Assembly (NCBI RefSeq): GCF_028561275.1 | Contig: NZ_JAQQTF010000004.1 | Span: 248,001-312,000, forward strand | Reading direction: 5' to 3' | Length of the DNA: 64,000 bases | Origin: Aureisphaera galaxeae | GTDB lineage: Bacteria; Bacteroidota; Bacteroidia; Flavobacteriales; Flavobacteriaceae | In this document: positions 26,941-35,294 of the stretch, piece after piece | Position numbering within the stretch: the stretch's first letter is position 1 | How the letters are laid out: every line of letters begins with the position of its first letter | The notes under the pieces: model-generated | What the model was told of the DNA's origin: nothing | Databases searched by the model: none | The model's input: the letters and a program-made list of their open reading frames with translations, nothing else | Position numbers and translations under genes: made by a program

Positions 26941-27978
26941 ATGCGATACCTCTTAAGCTTACTCTTGGTCGCCATCTTAATTTCCTGTGGCACTGACACA
27001 AAGACCTTTACCCAAGTGAATATAGAACGTGTTTTTGAAGACAGTTTGAGTATTCGGGCCATCGATCCTTTGGATGAAAACCGTGTATGGTTTGCAGCTA
27101 ATAACGGTATGGTAGGCCTTGTAGATGGGGAGACACCTAAATTGGCAGCCATTCGCTATGAAGATTCCTTACTTCATTTCCGCTCCATTGCCGCTACCAA
27201 AGAGGCCGTATTCGTATTGAGCATCGCGAATCCTGGAGTACTTTACAAAATTGGACACAATGGAGAAGAAGCCACCAATATAGAAGAGGTATATGTAGAG
27301 AAAGGGGAGAAGGTCTTTTACGACGCCATGGCCTTTTGGAATGATAAAGAAGGTATTGCCATGGGTGATCCTACCGAGGATTGCATTTCCATTATCATCA
27401 CTCGCGATGGCGGAAATACTTGGGACAAGGTTCCTTGCGACATTCTTCCGGAAGCAGCCAATGGAGAAGCAGCTTTTGCTGCTAGTAACAGTAATATTGC
27501 TTTGGTAGGCAATCATGTTTGGATCGCAACTGGTGGAAAGAAAGCAAGGGTATTGCACTCTTATAATAAGGGAATGGCTTGGGAGATTTTTGAAACCCCT
27601 ATGCTACAAGGAGGAACAATGACAGGGATCTACAGCATTGACTTTTTCGACGAACAAACGGGAGTGATTTTTGGGGGAAATTGGGAAAGGAAGGATTTTA
27701 ATGAAGGGAATAAAGCCATAACCCGCGATGGTGGCAAAACATGGAAATTACTTAGTAATGGAGAAGGTCCTGGGTACCGTTCCCGAGTGTCTTTTGTGCC
27801 CGGTACGGAAGGAAAAGGCTTGGTAGCTGTGGGATCACCCGGAATATCCTATAGCAGTGATCAAGGCGATACTTGGGTAGAACTTTCGGATGAAGGGTTT
27901 TATGCCTTGGAATTCGTGAATGACAGTGTAGCCTTTGCCAGTGGAAGGAATAAGATTTCTAAATTATTGTTTCAATAA
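26941..27978 (+). CDS. Beta-propeller lipoprotein (Ycf48/BNR-like)
   Basis: A 345-residue lipoprotein: the lipobox VAILISC places the lipidated Cys near residue 16. The body is made of repeated propeller strands with sialidase-like Asp-box motifs (ITRDGGNTWDKV, ITRDGGKTWKLL, YSSDQGDTWVEL), each with the SxDxGxxW pattern. This is typical of the Ycf48/photosystem assembly-factor-like and BNR families. Some annotations call them oxidoreductases, but no redox motif is seen. It is likely a binding or assembly protein at the outer or inner membrane. Single-gene transcript with its own terminator. Confidence 0.85.
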   Translation: MRYLLSLLLVAILISCGTDTKTFTQVNIERVFEDSLSIRAIDPLDENRVWFAANNGMVGLVDGETPKLAAIRYEDSLLHFRSIAATKEAVFVLSIANPGVLYKIGHNGEEATNIEEVYVEKGEKVFYDAMAFWNDKEGIAMGDPTEDCISIIITRDGGNTWDKVPCDILPEAANGEAAFAASNSNIALVGNHVWIATGGKKARVLHSYNKGMAWEIFETPMLQGGTMTGIYSIDFFDEQTGVIFGGNWERKDFNEGNKAITRDGGKTWKLLSNGEGPGYRSRVSFVPGTEGKGLVAVGSPGISYSSDQGDTWVELSDEGFYALEFVNDSVAFASGRNKISKLLFQ

Positions 27979-28005
27979 AAAAGCATCCGGAAGGATGCTT
28001 TTGCT
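27979..28005. terminator. Bidirectional terminator between convergent genes
   Basis: AAAAGCATCC pairs with GGATGCTTTT around GGAA. T runs follow on both strands, so it can end the rightward propeller gene and the leftward Spy-like gene. Confidence 0.9.
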
Positions 28006-28019
28006 AGGGAAAAGAATAC

Positions 28020-28460
28020 TTAACGGTTACCTCTACGTCCTTTTTTATCCTTCATCATCTGAAGCATTCTTCTTTTAAACTGTTCTTCGGCCCTGTGAAG
28101 CCGTACTATTTTTTTAGGGGGCAGTACCGATCGCAATTTTTCAATCAGCTGTTTTAAATATTCCAATTCTTGGGCTTTAAACTTTAAGCCGTTGTCTATA
28201 ATGGTATTGGCCTGATCGTCGGTGAGGTTTTCAATTCCGTTCACCCGTAAATCCATAAAAGCCCTTCGCTCCTGTTTGCGAATGTCTTCCATCTTATCTT
28301 CATGGGCATTATAGATGGGCCAGAATTTCTCGGCTTCGGCGGATGTGAGGTCTAGGGCATCGGTGATATGGGCCCTTTTCAAGGCTTTAATCCGTTCCCC
28401 TCCCTGTGCCAAGATTCCAACAGAACTGAACAATAAGAGTGCAAATACTATTTTTTTCAT
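28020..28460 (-). CDS. Periplasmic Spy/CpxP-like protein of an ECF sigma unit
   Basis: A 146-residue exported protein (signal peptide ending GILAQG). The mature part is helical, with DALDLTSAEAEKFWPIY, ENLTDDQANTII and a heavily basic C-terminus (KKGRRGNR). The repeated LT-x(2,4)-A-x-x pattern resembles the LTxxQ helices of Spy/CpxP chaperone-sensors. It is the last gene after a sigma factor and a membrane anti-sigma-like protein, with a 10-base gap, so it likely senses or buffers envelope stress. In flavobacteria this gene is often named 'sensor of ECF-type sigma factor'. Confidence 0.78.
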   Translation of the reverse strand: MKKIVFALLLFSSVGILAQGGERIKALKRAHITDALDLTSAEAEKFWPIYNAHEDKMEDIRKQERRAFMDLRVNGIENLTDDQANTIIDNGLKFKAQELEYLKQLIEKLRSVLPPKKIVRLHRAEEQFKRRMLQMMKDKKGRRGNR

Positions 28461-28470
28461 TTTTTAAGTG

Positions 28471-28980
28471 TTATTCTATAAATATTGTGGGGTCATCTAT
28501 GTTATCCAATAGATATTCTTCTAAACTTTCGTCCGATAAAATTTCGTTTTCCATTTCTAAGGCATCTAGGTCTTCATCGGTCAAAACCTGTGCCAGTTCA
28601 TAACTATCAAAAGAAGCGATGTCTTCGTTCAAATAGGCTTCAATTTCAGCTAGGGTAGGGTCTGGGGGTAGCATGGCACCATTTCCATCAGAACCGAAAA
28701 ATAGGGTTGCCAATAGGGCTACAGTGGCGGCAATGGAAGCCGAATACCAAAATACTTTCCTGCGATACAGCGGAACGACCTTTGTTTCCTGCTCCTCTTC
28801 CTTGATCTTTTGTAAGATCTCATCCTCTAGGGTGTCGAAGTAGCCCTTGGGCACATCGAACCCCGTTTCCTTGGGAAGCTTTTCTAGTTCCAAAGCATCA
28901 AAAAGACTGTCCTCCATTTTATCGAAGTAGCCTTCTGGGACCTTAAAACCGTGTTCGTATTTTTCTTTGTTGTCTTCCAT
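28471..28980 (-). CDS. Anti-sigma-factor-like membrane protein with internal repeat
   Basis: A 169-residue, very acidic protein with one transmembrane helix (about 82-100, WYSASIAATVALLATLFFG in outline). The cytoplasmic N-terminus holds two near-identical 18-20-residue repeats: GFKVPEGYFDKMEDSLFDAL and GFDVPKGYFDTLEDEILQKI. No canonical zinc anti-sigma motif (HxxxCxxC) is present. Its place between an ECF sigma and a periplasmic protein suggests it holds the sigma factor at the membrane through these repeats. This binding role is inference. Confidence 0.75.
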   Translation of the reverse strand: MEDNKEKYEHGFKVPEGYFDKMEDSLFDALELEKLPKETGFDVPKGYFDTLEDEILQKIKEEEQETKVVPLYRRKVFWYSASIAATVALLATLFFGSDGNGAMLPPDPTLAEIEAYLNEDIASFDSYELAQVLTDEDLDALEMENEILSDESLEEYLLDNIDDPTIFIE

Positions 28981-29028
28981 TACACTCGTTAGACTCTATT
29001 TTTAACCAAAGGTTTCATTCTATATTGA

Positions 29029-29583
29029 CTATCCTGTTTCGCTCCCCTTTATGTAAGCGGTTATTTTCTTTACTGCAATATGGTAACTACTTTTTAATCC
29101 TCCCACAGATGTTTCCAATATTTCCGAAAGTTGTTCGTAGGTATGATCCTCGAAATACTTCATATTGAAAATGAGTTGTTGTTTCTGCGGTAGGGTGGCG
29201 ATGGCCTTCTGCAGCTTTAATTGTGCTTCGTTCCCTTCAAAATAGACATCGCTTTCCAGTCTAGAGATCATTTCTTCTTTTATTTCTTCTGAAGAGATCT
29301 GTGCCCGTTTTGCTTTCTTGTTGATAAAGGTAATCGATTCATTCGTAGCAATACGGTACATCCAAGTGTACAATTTGCTCTCAGCCTTAAAATTATCGAT
29401 GCTTCTGAAAATCTTAATAAAGGTGTTCTGAAGGACATCGTCTGTATCATCATGATCTATTACGATCTTACGGATGTGCCAGTACAAACGTTCCTTGTAT
29501 TGGGAAACCAAAACGCGGAAAGCTTCTTCCTTTTGGGAAGGGGACTGTAAGGCCGATACCAAGGATTGCTCTTCTATCAACAT
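29029..29583 (-). CDS. ECF-type RNA polymerase sigma factor
   Basis: A 184-residue sigma-70 family protein. Region 2 (about 20-90) carries the DDVLQNTFIKIFRSIDNF motif and TWMYRIATNESI, and region 4 (about 125-178) has LPQKQQLIFNMKYFEDHTYEQL and GGLKSSYHIAVKKI. There is no region 1 or 3, as expected for ECF sigmas. Upstream bases do not form a strong housekeeping promoter. It leads the three-gene unit with the anti-sigma-like and Spy-like genes. Confidence 0.92.
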   Translation of the reverse strand: MLIEEQSLVSALQSPSQKEEAFRVLVSQYKERLYWHIRKIVIDHDDTDDVLQNTFIKIFRSIDNFKAESKLYTWMYRIATNESITFINKKAKRAQISSEEIKEEMISRLESDVYFEGNEAQLKLQKAIATLPQKQQLIFNMKYFEDHTYEQLSEILETSVGGLKSSYHIAVKKITAYIKGSETG

Positions 29584-29715
29584 TGGGTGGTTTTGGTACT
29601 AAGACTTGTCTAAAGATAAAAGGTTTAATTGAGAGTTCACTTTTTTCAATTTGAAGGGTACCCTGACCGATATATCGACGAACGGATAAAGTTTTTCGAT
29701 AAAATGCAAAAAATG

Positions 29716-29746
29716 TTTGATTGTAGGAAAATATTTACTAATTTTA
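29716..29746 (+). promoter_or_regulatory. Promoter of small RNA 1
   Basis: TTTG (29716-29719), exactly 19 bases, then TAATTTTA (29739-29746). The only departure from TTTG-N19-TAnnTTTG is the last base. The spacing is identical to that of small RNA 2. Confidence 0.65.
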
Positions 29747-29751
29747 GCTCA

Positions 29752-29841
29752 TACTTCTTATGTATAGGTTCTTAATTATAGCCCCAACTGTAATGAGAAC
29801 AGCATTAAACGGGCCTAAGCGGGGGCTGGCCCGTTTTTTTT
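29752..29841 (+). ncRNA. Small structured RNA 1 (paralogue pair)
   Basis: A predicted transcript of about 90 bases beginning near TACTT (29752). Hairpin I: 29768-29781 pairs with 29788-29800 (13 bp with one bulged A and G-U pairs) and exposes the loop CCCCAA (29782-29787). Hairpin II is an intrinsic terminator: AACGGGCC (29808-29815) with GGCCCGTT (29828-29835), inner AGC/GCT, a G-rich apical GGGGGCT (29821-29827) and eight T. No reading frame fits. The sequence, structure and promoter match small RNA 2 just downstream, with compensating changes in the stem. It may belong to a known flavobacterial RNA family (for example Flavo-1), which could not be checked. Confidence 0.72.
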
Positions 29842-29949
29842 ATGCCCTAATTTTTCACCAAAATCACTGTAAAATTGTAGGAAAAAGATTCATTTTTGAA
29901 TCAAATAATCGATTAAATGCATTTTATCAAGTTTAAATGCAAATTTAAG

Positions 29950-29980
29950 TTTGGATTTATGGAAAAATAACCTATATTTG
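29950..29980 (+). promoter_or_regulatory. Promoter of small RNA 2 (perfect consensus)
   Basis: TTTG (29950-29953), 19 bases, TATATTTG (29973-29980): an exact match to the Bacteroidota housekeeping consensus, with transcription expected to start near 29986. No protein gene lies downstream on this strand, so the product must be an RNA. Confidence 0.85.
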
Positions 29981-29985
29981 AACCC

Positions 29986-30069
29986 TACTTATGTAACAAT
30001 CAGGTTGTTATGAGCCCCAATTGTAATAATCTGGCAAAAAGGAGCGGAGCCCCAACCGCTTCTTTTTTT
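29986..30069 (+). ncRNA. Small structured RNA 2 (paralogue pair)
   Basis: A predicted 84-base RNA starting near TACTT (29986), then ATGTA as in RNA 1. Hairpin I: 30001-30013 pairs with 30021-30033 as an unbroken 13-bp stem with several G-U pairs, loop GCCCCAA (30014-30020). Hairpin II: GGAGCGG (30041-30047) with CCGCTTC (30056-30062), loop AGCCCCAA (30048-30055), then seven T. The loop motif CCCCAA therefore appears twice. Hairpin II reads as a terminator on both strands and also ends the ABC exporter gene. Regulatory action by the C-rich loops on UUGGGG-bearing mRNAs is a reasonable guess, not shown. Confidence 0.78.
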
Positions 30070-30071
30070 GT

Positions 30072-31898
30072 TTAATCCAAGGATTGCATTTCGACCAAAC
30101 TATGGTATACCCCTTTCTGGGCCAATAGTTCCTCGTGTTTTCCTTGTTCCACAATTTTCCCTTTGGAGAGTACCACGATATTATCGGCATTCTGAATAGT
30201 AGAAAGACGGTGGGCAATGACCACAGAAGTCCTATTTTGCATCATTTTTTCCAATGCATCCTGTACCAAACGCTCACTTTCGGTATCCAAAGCAGAGGTA
30301 GCCTCATCCAAAATCATGATAGGTGGGTTCTTTAATACGGCACGCGCAATGCTCAATCGCTGTTTTTGACCACCACTCAATTTACTACCACTATCGCCAA
30401 TATTGGTGTCCAAGCCATGCTCCAATTCTTTCACGAATTCCCAAGCATTGGCTACTTTCAGTGCCGCGATCATCTCTTCATCTGTAGCTGACTCTTTAGC
30501 CACATGTAGATTACCACGAACCGTGTCATTAAATAGGATAGAATCCTGGGTTACCAATCCCAAAAGGCCGCGCAGCGATGCTAATGTAATATCTTTAATG
30601 TCGTTGCCGTCAATCTTAATGGCTCCTTCATTAACGTCGTAGAAACGGGTCAACAAATTGGCAATGGTGCTTTTCCCACTTCCACTGGGCCCTACAAAGG
30701 CTACGGTTTGCCCTTTTGGAATTTCCAGCTGGAAGTCCTTCAGTACCCATTCATTTTCATACTTAAAGGAGATATTGTTGATTTCGATATTTTTATCGAA
30801 ACTCGCTTTTTCTTCGGCATTGGGCAGATCTTGTATGGTCGATTCTGTTTCTAGGATTTCCAATACCCTTTCGGCTGCAGCATTTCCTTTCTTTACACCA
30901 TAACTGGCCTTACTCATTGCCTTAGCAGGAGTAAGGATGTTATAGGCCAATCCCATATAGGCAATGAAATCACTACCATCTAAGGTGCCATCTATCAATA
31001 CCATTCTTCCGCCATACCATAGTAAAATGGCAATCACGACAATCCCTAAAAACTCACTGGTAGGGGACGCTAGGTTCTGGCGGTTGTACAGCGAATTGGA
31101 GTATTTGTAAAAGAAGTAGGTCGATTTTTTGAATTTACCCCCAAAAATCTTCTCGGCATTAAATCCTTTTATGATTTTAAGTCCGCCCAAGGTTTCTTCC
31201 AAAATAGACAAAAAGGTCCCCTGTTCCTTTTGTACCCTGTCTGATTTCTTTTTAAGGGATTTACCAATACGGGAGATAATGAATCCGGAGATCGGAATGA
31301 ATATAAAAACGAATAAAGTGAGTTCGGCACTTATGAACAGCATCATCGCAATAGTGAAGATGATGGTAAGGGGTTCCCTAACGATCAATTCCAATATGGA
31401 CAGGAAAGAATGTTGTATTTCTAATACATCGGTTCCTATACGCGCCATCACATCCCCTTTTCGTTTTTCGGAAAAGAAAGAAACCGGGAGGTCGACAATT
31501 TTCTCGTAGACTTCGTTCCGTAAATCCTTTAAGACTCCATTCTTCAAAAAGGTAATGAAGAAATTGGCCATATATCGGAATACATTCTTCAATAAAAACA
31601 GGATAATTACCAACGAAATCACAATGATAAGGGCTTTAGACGGATCGTCTAAGGAATACTCCTGAATGCGCCAAGCCAAATAATCCTTGAAATAATCCTT
31701 TAACGTAGATAACCCTCCATAGATAGGCTCCTCTACAATGACACTCTTCTCTTTTGGGAAAAGGACATCCAGCATTGGGATCAACGCCACAAAGGACAAT
31801 GCACTAAATAGCGCATAAAAAATATTACAGATAATATTCAGTATCCCGAACTTCTTATAAGGCAGGGCAAACCGAATTATTTTTTTGAAATAGGTCAC
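30072..31898 (-). CDS. ABC exporter, MsbA/lipid-A or multidrug type
   Basis: A 608-residue half-transporter with an N-terminal six-helix membrane domain (about 1-330) and a C-terminal ATPase. Motifs are intact: Walker A GPSGSGKST, the signature LSGGQKQR, Walker B IMILDEATSALD, the H-loop IAHRLSTI. It should work as a homodimer that exports lipids or hydrophobic compounds. The GTG start overlaps the phosphohexomutase stop by one base (TAGTG), so the two are co-translated. The partner sugar enzyme and a glycosyltransferase upstream suggest an envelope-glycan context. Substrate is unknown. Confidence 0.92.
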   Translation of the reverse strand: MTYFKKIIRFALPYKKFGILNIICNIFYALFSALSFVALIPMLDVLFPKEKSVIVEEPIYGGLSTLKDYFKDYLAWRIQEYSLDDPSKALIIVISLVIILFLLKNVFRYMANFFITFLKNGVLKDLRNEVYEKIVDLPVSFFSEKRKGDVMARIGTDVLEIQHSFLSILELIVREPLTIIFTIAMMLFISAELTLFVFIFIPISGFIISRIGKSLKKKSDRVQKEQGTFLSILEETLGGLKIIKGFNAEKIFGGKFKKSTYFFYKYSNSLYNRQNLASPTSEFLGIVVIAILLWYGGRMVLIDGTLDGSDFIAYMGLAYNILTPAKAMSKASYGVKKGNAAAERVLEILETESTIQDLPNAEEKASFDKNIEINNISFKYENEWVLKDFQLEIPKGQTVAFVGPSGSGKSTIANLLTRFYDVNEGAIKIDGNDIKDITLASLRGLLGLVTQDSILFNDTVRGNLHVAKESATDEEMIAALKVANAWEFVKELEHGLDTNIGDSGSKLSGGQKQRLSIARAVLKNPPIMILDEATSALDTESERLVQDALEKMMQNRTSVVIAHRLSTIQNADNIVVLSKGKIVEQGKHEELLAQKGVYHSLVEMQSLD

Positions 31899-33601
31899 TA
31901 ATTAAGATTTAGATCCGCTAAGATAGATTCAATTTTTCCAGGAAGTTGCTCCGCATTGGGCCCCTGAACGCTCATATAGAACTTAATTTTAGGCTCTGTC
32001 CCACTGGGTCGGGCTGCCACTTTGCTACCTCCATCGGTATAATATATAAGTACGTTGGACTTCGGGATGTCAATGGGTGTTTCGGTTCCAGCTGTAATAT
32101 CCTTGCGGATGCTATGCTGGTAGTCTTCAAAACAGATCACTTTTTCACCTCCTAGTTCCATAGGTGGATTTTCTCGTAGTCCTTTTAGGGTATTGGCAAT
32201 TTCTTCGGCACCTTTCTTTCCTTTTTTCACCAAAGAAACCAAGTGTTCCTGAAAATGACCATATTGGTTGTATAGTTCGTGGAGGTATTCGAATACGCTA
32301 CTTCCTGCGGCTTTCTTCTGTGCTGTCAATTCACAGGCCAGTAGGGTAGAGGTAACGGCATCTTTGTCACGCACAAAATCACCTACCATGAAACCAAAAC
32401 TCTCTTCTCCACCACCCACAAAATTTTCTTCAGGAAAGTCCTTTACCATTTTTGCAATCCACTTAAAGCCGGTAAGCCCTTCGCGGTACCTTACATTAAA
32501 GTCTTCTGCTATCTTTTTCAGCATAGGTGTAGATACGATGGTAGAAGCCATAAAGGTATTTTCGTCCAGTTTCCCTTGCTTTTTCCATTGGTCCAAAAGG
32601 AAATGCGACTTCACCACCATGGCTTGATTTCCGTTAAGTAAGGTCATTTGTCCTTCGGTATTTCGAACCGCAATGCCCAATCGGTCGCTATCTGGATCGG
32701 TGCCAATCACAATATCGGCTCCTTCTTTTTCGGCGATTTGCATGGCCATTTCCAATGCTTCCGGTTCTTCCGGATTGGGAGATTCCACCGTTGGGAAATC
32801 GCCATCAGGTTTGGCCTGAGCTTCTACGACGGTTACGTTATTATAGCCCGCCTCTTTCAATACTCTGGGGATCATGGTAACCGAAGTCCCGTGCAATGGG
32901 GTGAATACAATCTTTATCCCATCCTTGGCAGCTTGATCGGTGTTAAAGCTTCCATTGGCCACAGAGGCAGAAGCAAATACGTCATCTACTTCTTGATCGA
33001 TCCATTGTATAAGTGCCTCATTGGCTTCAAAATCAATGTCGGTATAATCTAGGTCATTAATCTCCTGAATGATCTCCGCATCCTGTGGCGGCACCAATTG
33101 TCCGCCATCCTGCCAATATACCTTGTATCCGTTGTATTCTGGTGGATTATGGGAAGCTGTAAGGACAATGCCACAATGACAATCTAAGTGTCGCACGGCA
33201 AAGGAGAGTTCTGGAGTGGGCCTTAATTCTGAAAATAAGTAGACCTGTATTCCATTGGCCGAAAAGACATCGGCCACGACCTTCGCCAAGGTGTCACTAT
33301 TGTGTCTGCAATCGTAGGCAATGACTACTTTTAAGTCTTCTCCTGGGAATTGCTTCTTAAGGTATTGTGAGATCCCTTGGGTGTTTTTCCCCAAGGTGTA
33401 TTTATTTATTCTATTGTCTCCCACGCCCATTACACCGCGCATTCCCCCTGTTCCGAATTCTAAGCTCTTGTAAAAGCTGTCTTCAAGGGTTTCGCTATCG
33501 TAAGCGATGAGTTCTTTAATAGTATGCTGGGTGTCTGAATCGAAAAAAGGAGTGAGCCATTTATTGGCCTTTTCCAAAAGTTCAGGATCGATGTATCTCA
33601 T
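31898..33601 (-). CDS. Phosphoglucomutase/phosphomannomutase family
   Basis: A 567-residue four-domain alpha-D-phosphohexomutase. The phospho-serine loop is VLTASHNPPEYNGYK, the magnesium site is GTDPDSDRLGI, the sugar-specificity loop has GGEESFG, and the C-terminal phosphate-binding loop is RPSGTEPKIKFY. The length fits the eukaryotic-type/Bacteroidota PGM group. It interconverts hexose 1- and 6-phosphates and supplies precursors for glycans. Whether glucose or mannose (or both) is preferred is not decided by sequence. Confidence 0.93.
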   Translation of the reverse strand: MRYIDPELLEKANKWLTPFFDSDTQHTIKELIAYDSETLEDSFYKSLEFGTGGMRGVMGVGDNRINKYTLGKNTQGISQYLKKQFPGEDLKVVIAYDCRHNSDTLAKVVADVFSANGIQVYLFSELRPTPELSFAVRHLDCHCGIVLTASHNPPEYNGYKVYWQDGGQLVPPQDAEIIQEINDLDYTDIDFEANEALIQWIDQEVDDVFASASVANGSFNTDQAAKDGIKIVFTPLHGTSVTMIPRVLKEAGYNNVTVVEAQAKPDGDFPTVESPNPEEPEALEMAMQIAEKEGADIVIGTDPDSDRLGIAVRNTEGQMTLLNGNQAMVVKSHFLLDQWKKQGKLDENTFMASTIVSTPMLKKIAEDFNVRYREGLTGFKWIAKMVKDFPEENFVGGGEESFGFMVGDFVRDKDAVTSTLLACELTAQKKAAGSSVFEYLHELYNQYGHFQEHLVSLVKKGKKGAEEIANTLKGLRENPPMELGGEKVICFEDYQHSIRKDITAGTETPIDIPKSNVLIYYTDGGSKVAARPSGTEPKIKFYMSVQGPNAEQLPGKIESILADLNLN

Positions 33602-33654
33602 AGGTTTTTTTAGGTCCTGTAGGTTGCTGGGCGCAAAATTACGGATAATTGAAA

Positions 33655-34608
33655 TTATTCTTCCGCGTTTAGCACTTCTTTAATAATATAATTGCTCCCG
33701 CTTTTTTTGGTACGCAGGATCAATTCGCCCAAGAAACCTGCCACAAAGAATTGGCTTCCTATAATCATAGCTGTCAAGGCAATGTAGAATTGAGGGCGGT
33801 CTGTAATTAGCCTTCCACCTGGGTTGATAAACAGCTTGTCGATCCCCAAATACAAGGCAAAGCAGAAGCCCACGAACAGCATAATGGCACCCCAAGCCCC
33901 AAAAAAGTGCATGGGGCGCTTCCCAAAACGGGAGAGGAAGGAAATGGTAATAAGGTCTAAAAATCCGCGTACGAAGCGCTCCATTCCAAATTTGGTTTTG
34001 CCGTATTTCCGTGCTTGATGTTGTACTACTTTTTCACCGATCTTATCAAAACCGGCGCTTTTTGCCAATACGGGAATGTAGCGATGCATCTCGCCAGTTA
34101 CCTCTATGGTTTTGATTACTTCATTTTTATAGGCCTTAAGCCCGCAATTGAAGTCGTGCAATTTTACTTTTGATGTTTTTCGTGCGGCGAAATTGAAAAG
34201 TTTGGAAGGCAGGTTTTTGCCCAAAACGGGATCGTAGCGTTTCTTTTTCCATCCAGAAACCAGTTCGTAACCCTCTTCGGTTACCATACGGTACAGTTCG
34301 GGGATTTCCTCTGGGTTGTCTTGTAGGTCCGCGTCCATGGTGATGACCACTTCGCCTTTTGCCCTAGCGAAGCCTGCATGTAATGCTTGTGATTTTCCGA
34401 AGTTTTTCAGGAATCGGATTCCTTTTACATTGGCATCTTCTTGGGAAAGCTGTTGGATGACGTCCCAAGACTGGTCCGTACTTCCATCGTCGATGAACAG
34501 AATTTCATATAAAAAACCATTGGATTGCATCACTTGTGCAATCCAATGGTGTAATTCTTTTAAGGATTCTTCTTCGTTAAGAAGGGGAATAACGATGGAT
34601 AGGTTCAT
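33655..34608 (-). CDS. Family 2 glycosyltransferase, polyprenyl-phosphate type
   Basis: A 317-residue membrane enzyme of the DPM/GtrB/ArnC class. GT-A fold N-terminus: IVIPLLNEEESL, the DXD motif in TMDADLQDNPEEIPELY, and the acceptor-site region GLKAYKNEV. Two transmembrane helices (about 230-252 and 268-290) end the protein. Such enzymes transfer a sugar from a nucleotide donor to a polyprenyl phosphate. It lies four bases from the DUF4199 gene and near phosphohexomutase, consistent with envelope glycan work. Confidence 0.9.
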   Translation of the reverse strand: MNLSIVIPLLNEEESLKELHHWIAQVMQSNGFLYEILFIDDGSTDQSWDVIQQLSQEDANVKGIRFLKNFGKSQALHAGFARAKGEVVITMDADLQDNPEEIPELYRMVTEEGYELVSGWKKKRYDPVLGKNLPSKLFNFAARKTSKVKLHDFNCGLKAYKNEVIKTIEVTGEMHRYIPVLAKSAGFDKIGEKVVQHQARKYGKTKFGMERFVRGFLDLITISFLSRFGKRPMHFFGAWGAIMLFVGFCFALYLGIDKLFINPGGRLITDRPQFYIALTAMIIGSQFFVAGFLGELILRTKKSGSNYIIKEVLNAEE

Positions 34609-34613
34609 TTATA

Positions 34614-35135
34614 CTATACTCTTTCCTTTTTGAATATTAGCCCCGATATAAGTGAGTAAATGAATCCGAAGAAGGCGCTCATAACAATCCAGAAAGCTCC
34701 TCCCAAGAAGGGGTTACTGAATTTTTCTATGAAGCCCATGGTAGATTCCAATTGTTCATCGGTCATGTTCGGGTTCTGTTCGATCATTTTGTTCTTTGTC
34801 ACCTCGATCATATCCTTGGTAAATTCTGGATCGATGAAGTTAACGAAGATAATGTTGTAAACAGCATACATAAGCGCGCTGATTACCGCAGCTGTTACCC
34901 CAACTTTTAGTGCTTGTCCCAAGGTAAGGAAACCGCCGTTAGCCTTTCTGTAGCTAAAAACGGTATACCCAATAAGAAGTGGGAACAGTACATAAAATAG
35001 ATACATAGGCCATTGAACGCCTTCAATAAGCATTCCGGTTGCGTACATTACGGCAACGATTAGAAGTAAAATACCTCCAATGATCAGCCCAGAATTAATG
35101 GCTGTTTTTTTAATAGAAACAGGAGAATTGTCCAT
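34614..35135 (-). CDS. DUF4199 integral membrane protein
   Basis: A 173-residue protein with four hydrophobic helices (about 12-32, 38-56, 72-93, 138-162) and a long amphipathic stretch (NKMIEQNPNMTDEQLE) between helices 3 and 4. The pattern is that of DUF4199, common in Bacteroidota and of unknown role. It is translated together with the glycosyltransferase (five-base gap). A -7 box TACTTTTG (minus, 35178-35171) lies 36 bases upstream. Confidence 0.82.
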   Translation of the reverse strand: MDNSPVSIKKTAINSGLIIGGILLLIVAVMYATGMLIEGVQWPMYLFYVLFPLLIGYTVFSYRKANGGFLTLGQALKVGVTAAVISALMYAVYNIIFVNFIDPEFTKDMIEVTKNKMIEQNPNMTDEQLESTMGFIEKFSNPFLGGAFWIVMSAFFGFIYSLISGLIFKKERV

Positions 35136-35227
35136 AGTCTGTTTGTTTTTTGGTTCGTTAGGTTAGTAAACAAAAGTAAGAAATTGTTACGAGGAGACAC
35201 TTTTAGATGAAAATTTTAAAGAAACTA

Positions 35228-35257
35228 TTGTTCGTTTGTAAATAATGCTTAAATTTG
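35228..35257 (+). promoter_or_regulatory. Promoter of rpmE2
   Basis: TTG (35228-35230), 19 bases, TAAATTTG (35250-35257). Fits the consensus; the leader to the ATG at 35295 is about 30 bases. Confidence 0.75.
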
Positions 35258-35294
35258 CACACTCAAAATTCGAGGAGTTAAAACTTAAAAGACG

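Noticed and set aside
29584-29715. Possible promoter of the ECF sigma gene (TATCTTTA at 29618-29611, minus strand)
   Set aside because: The last base deviates and there is no TTG at the right distance; not reported as a feature.
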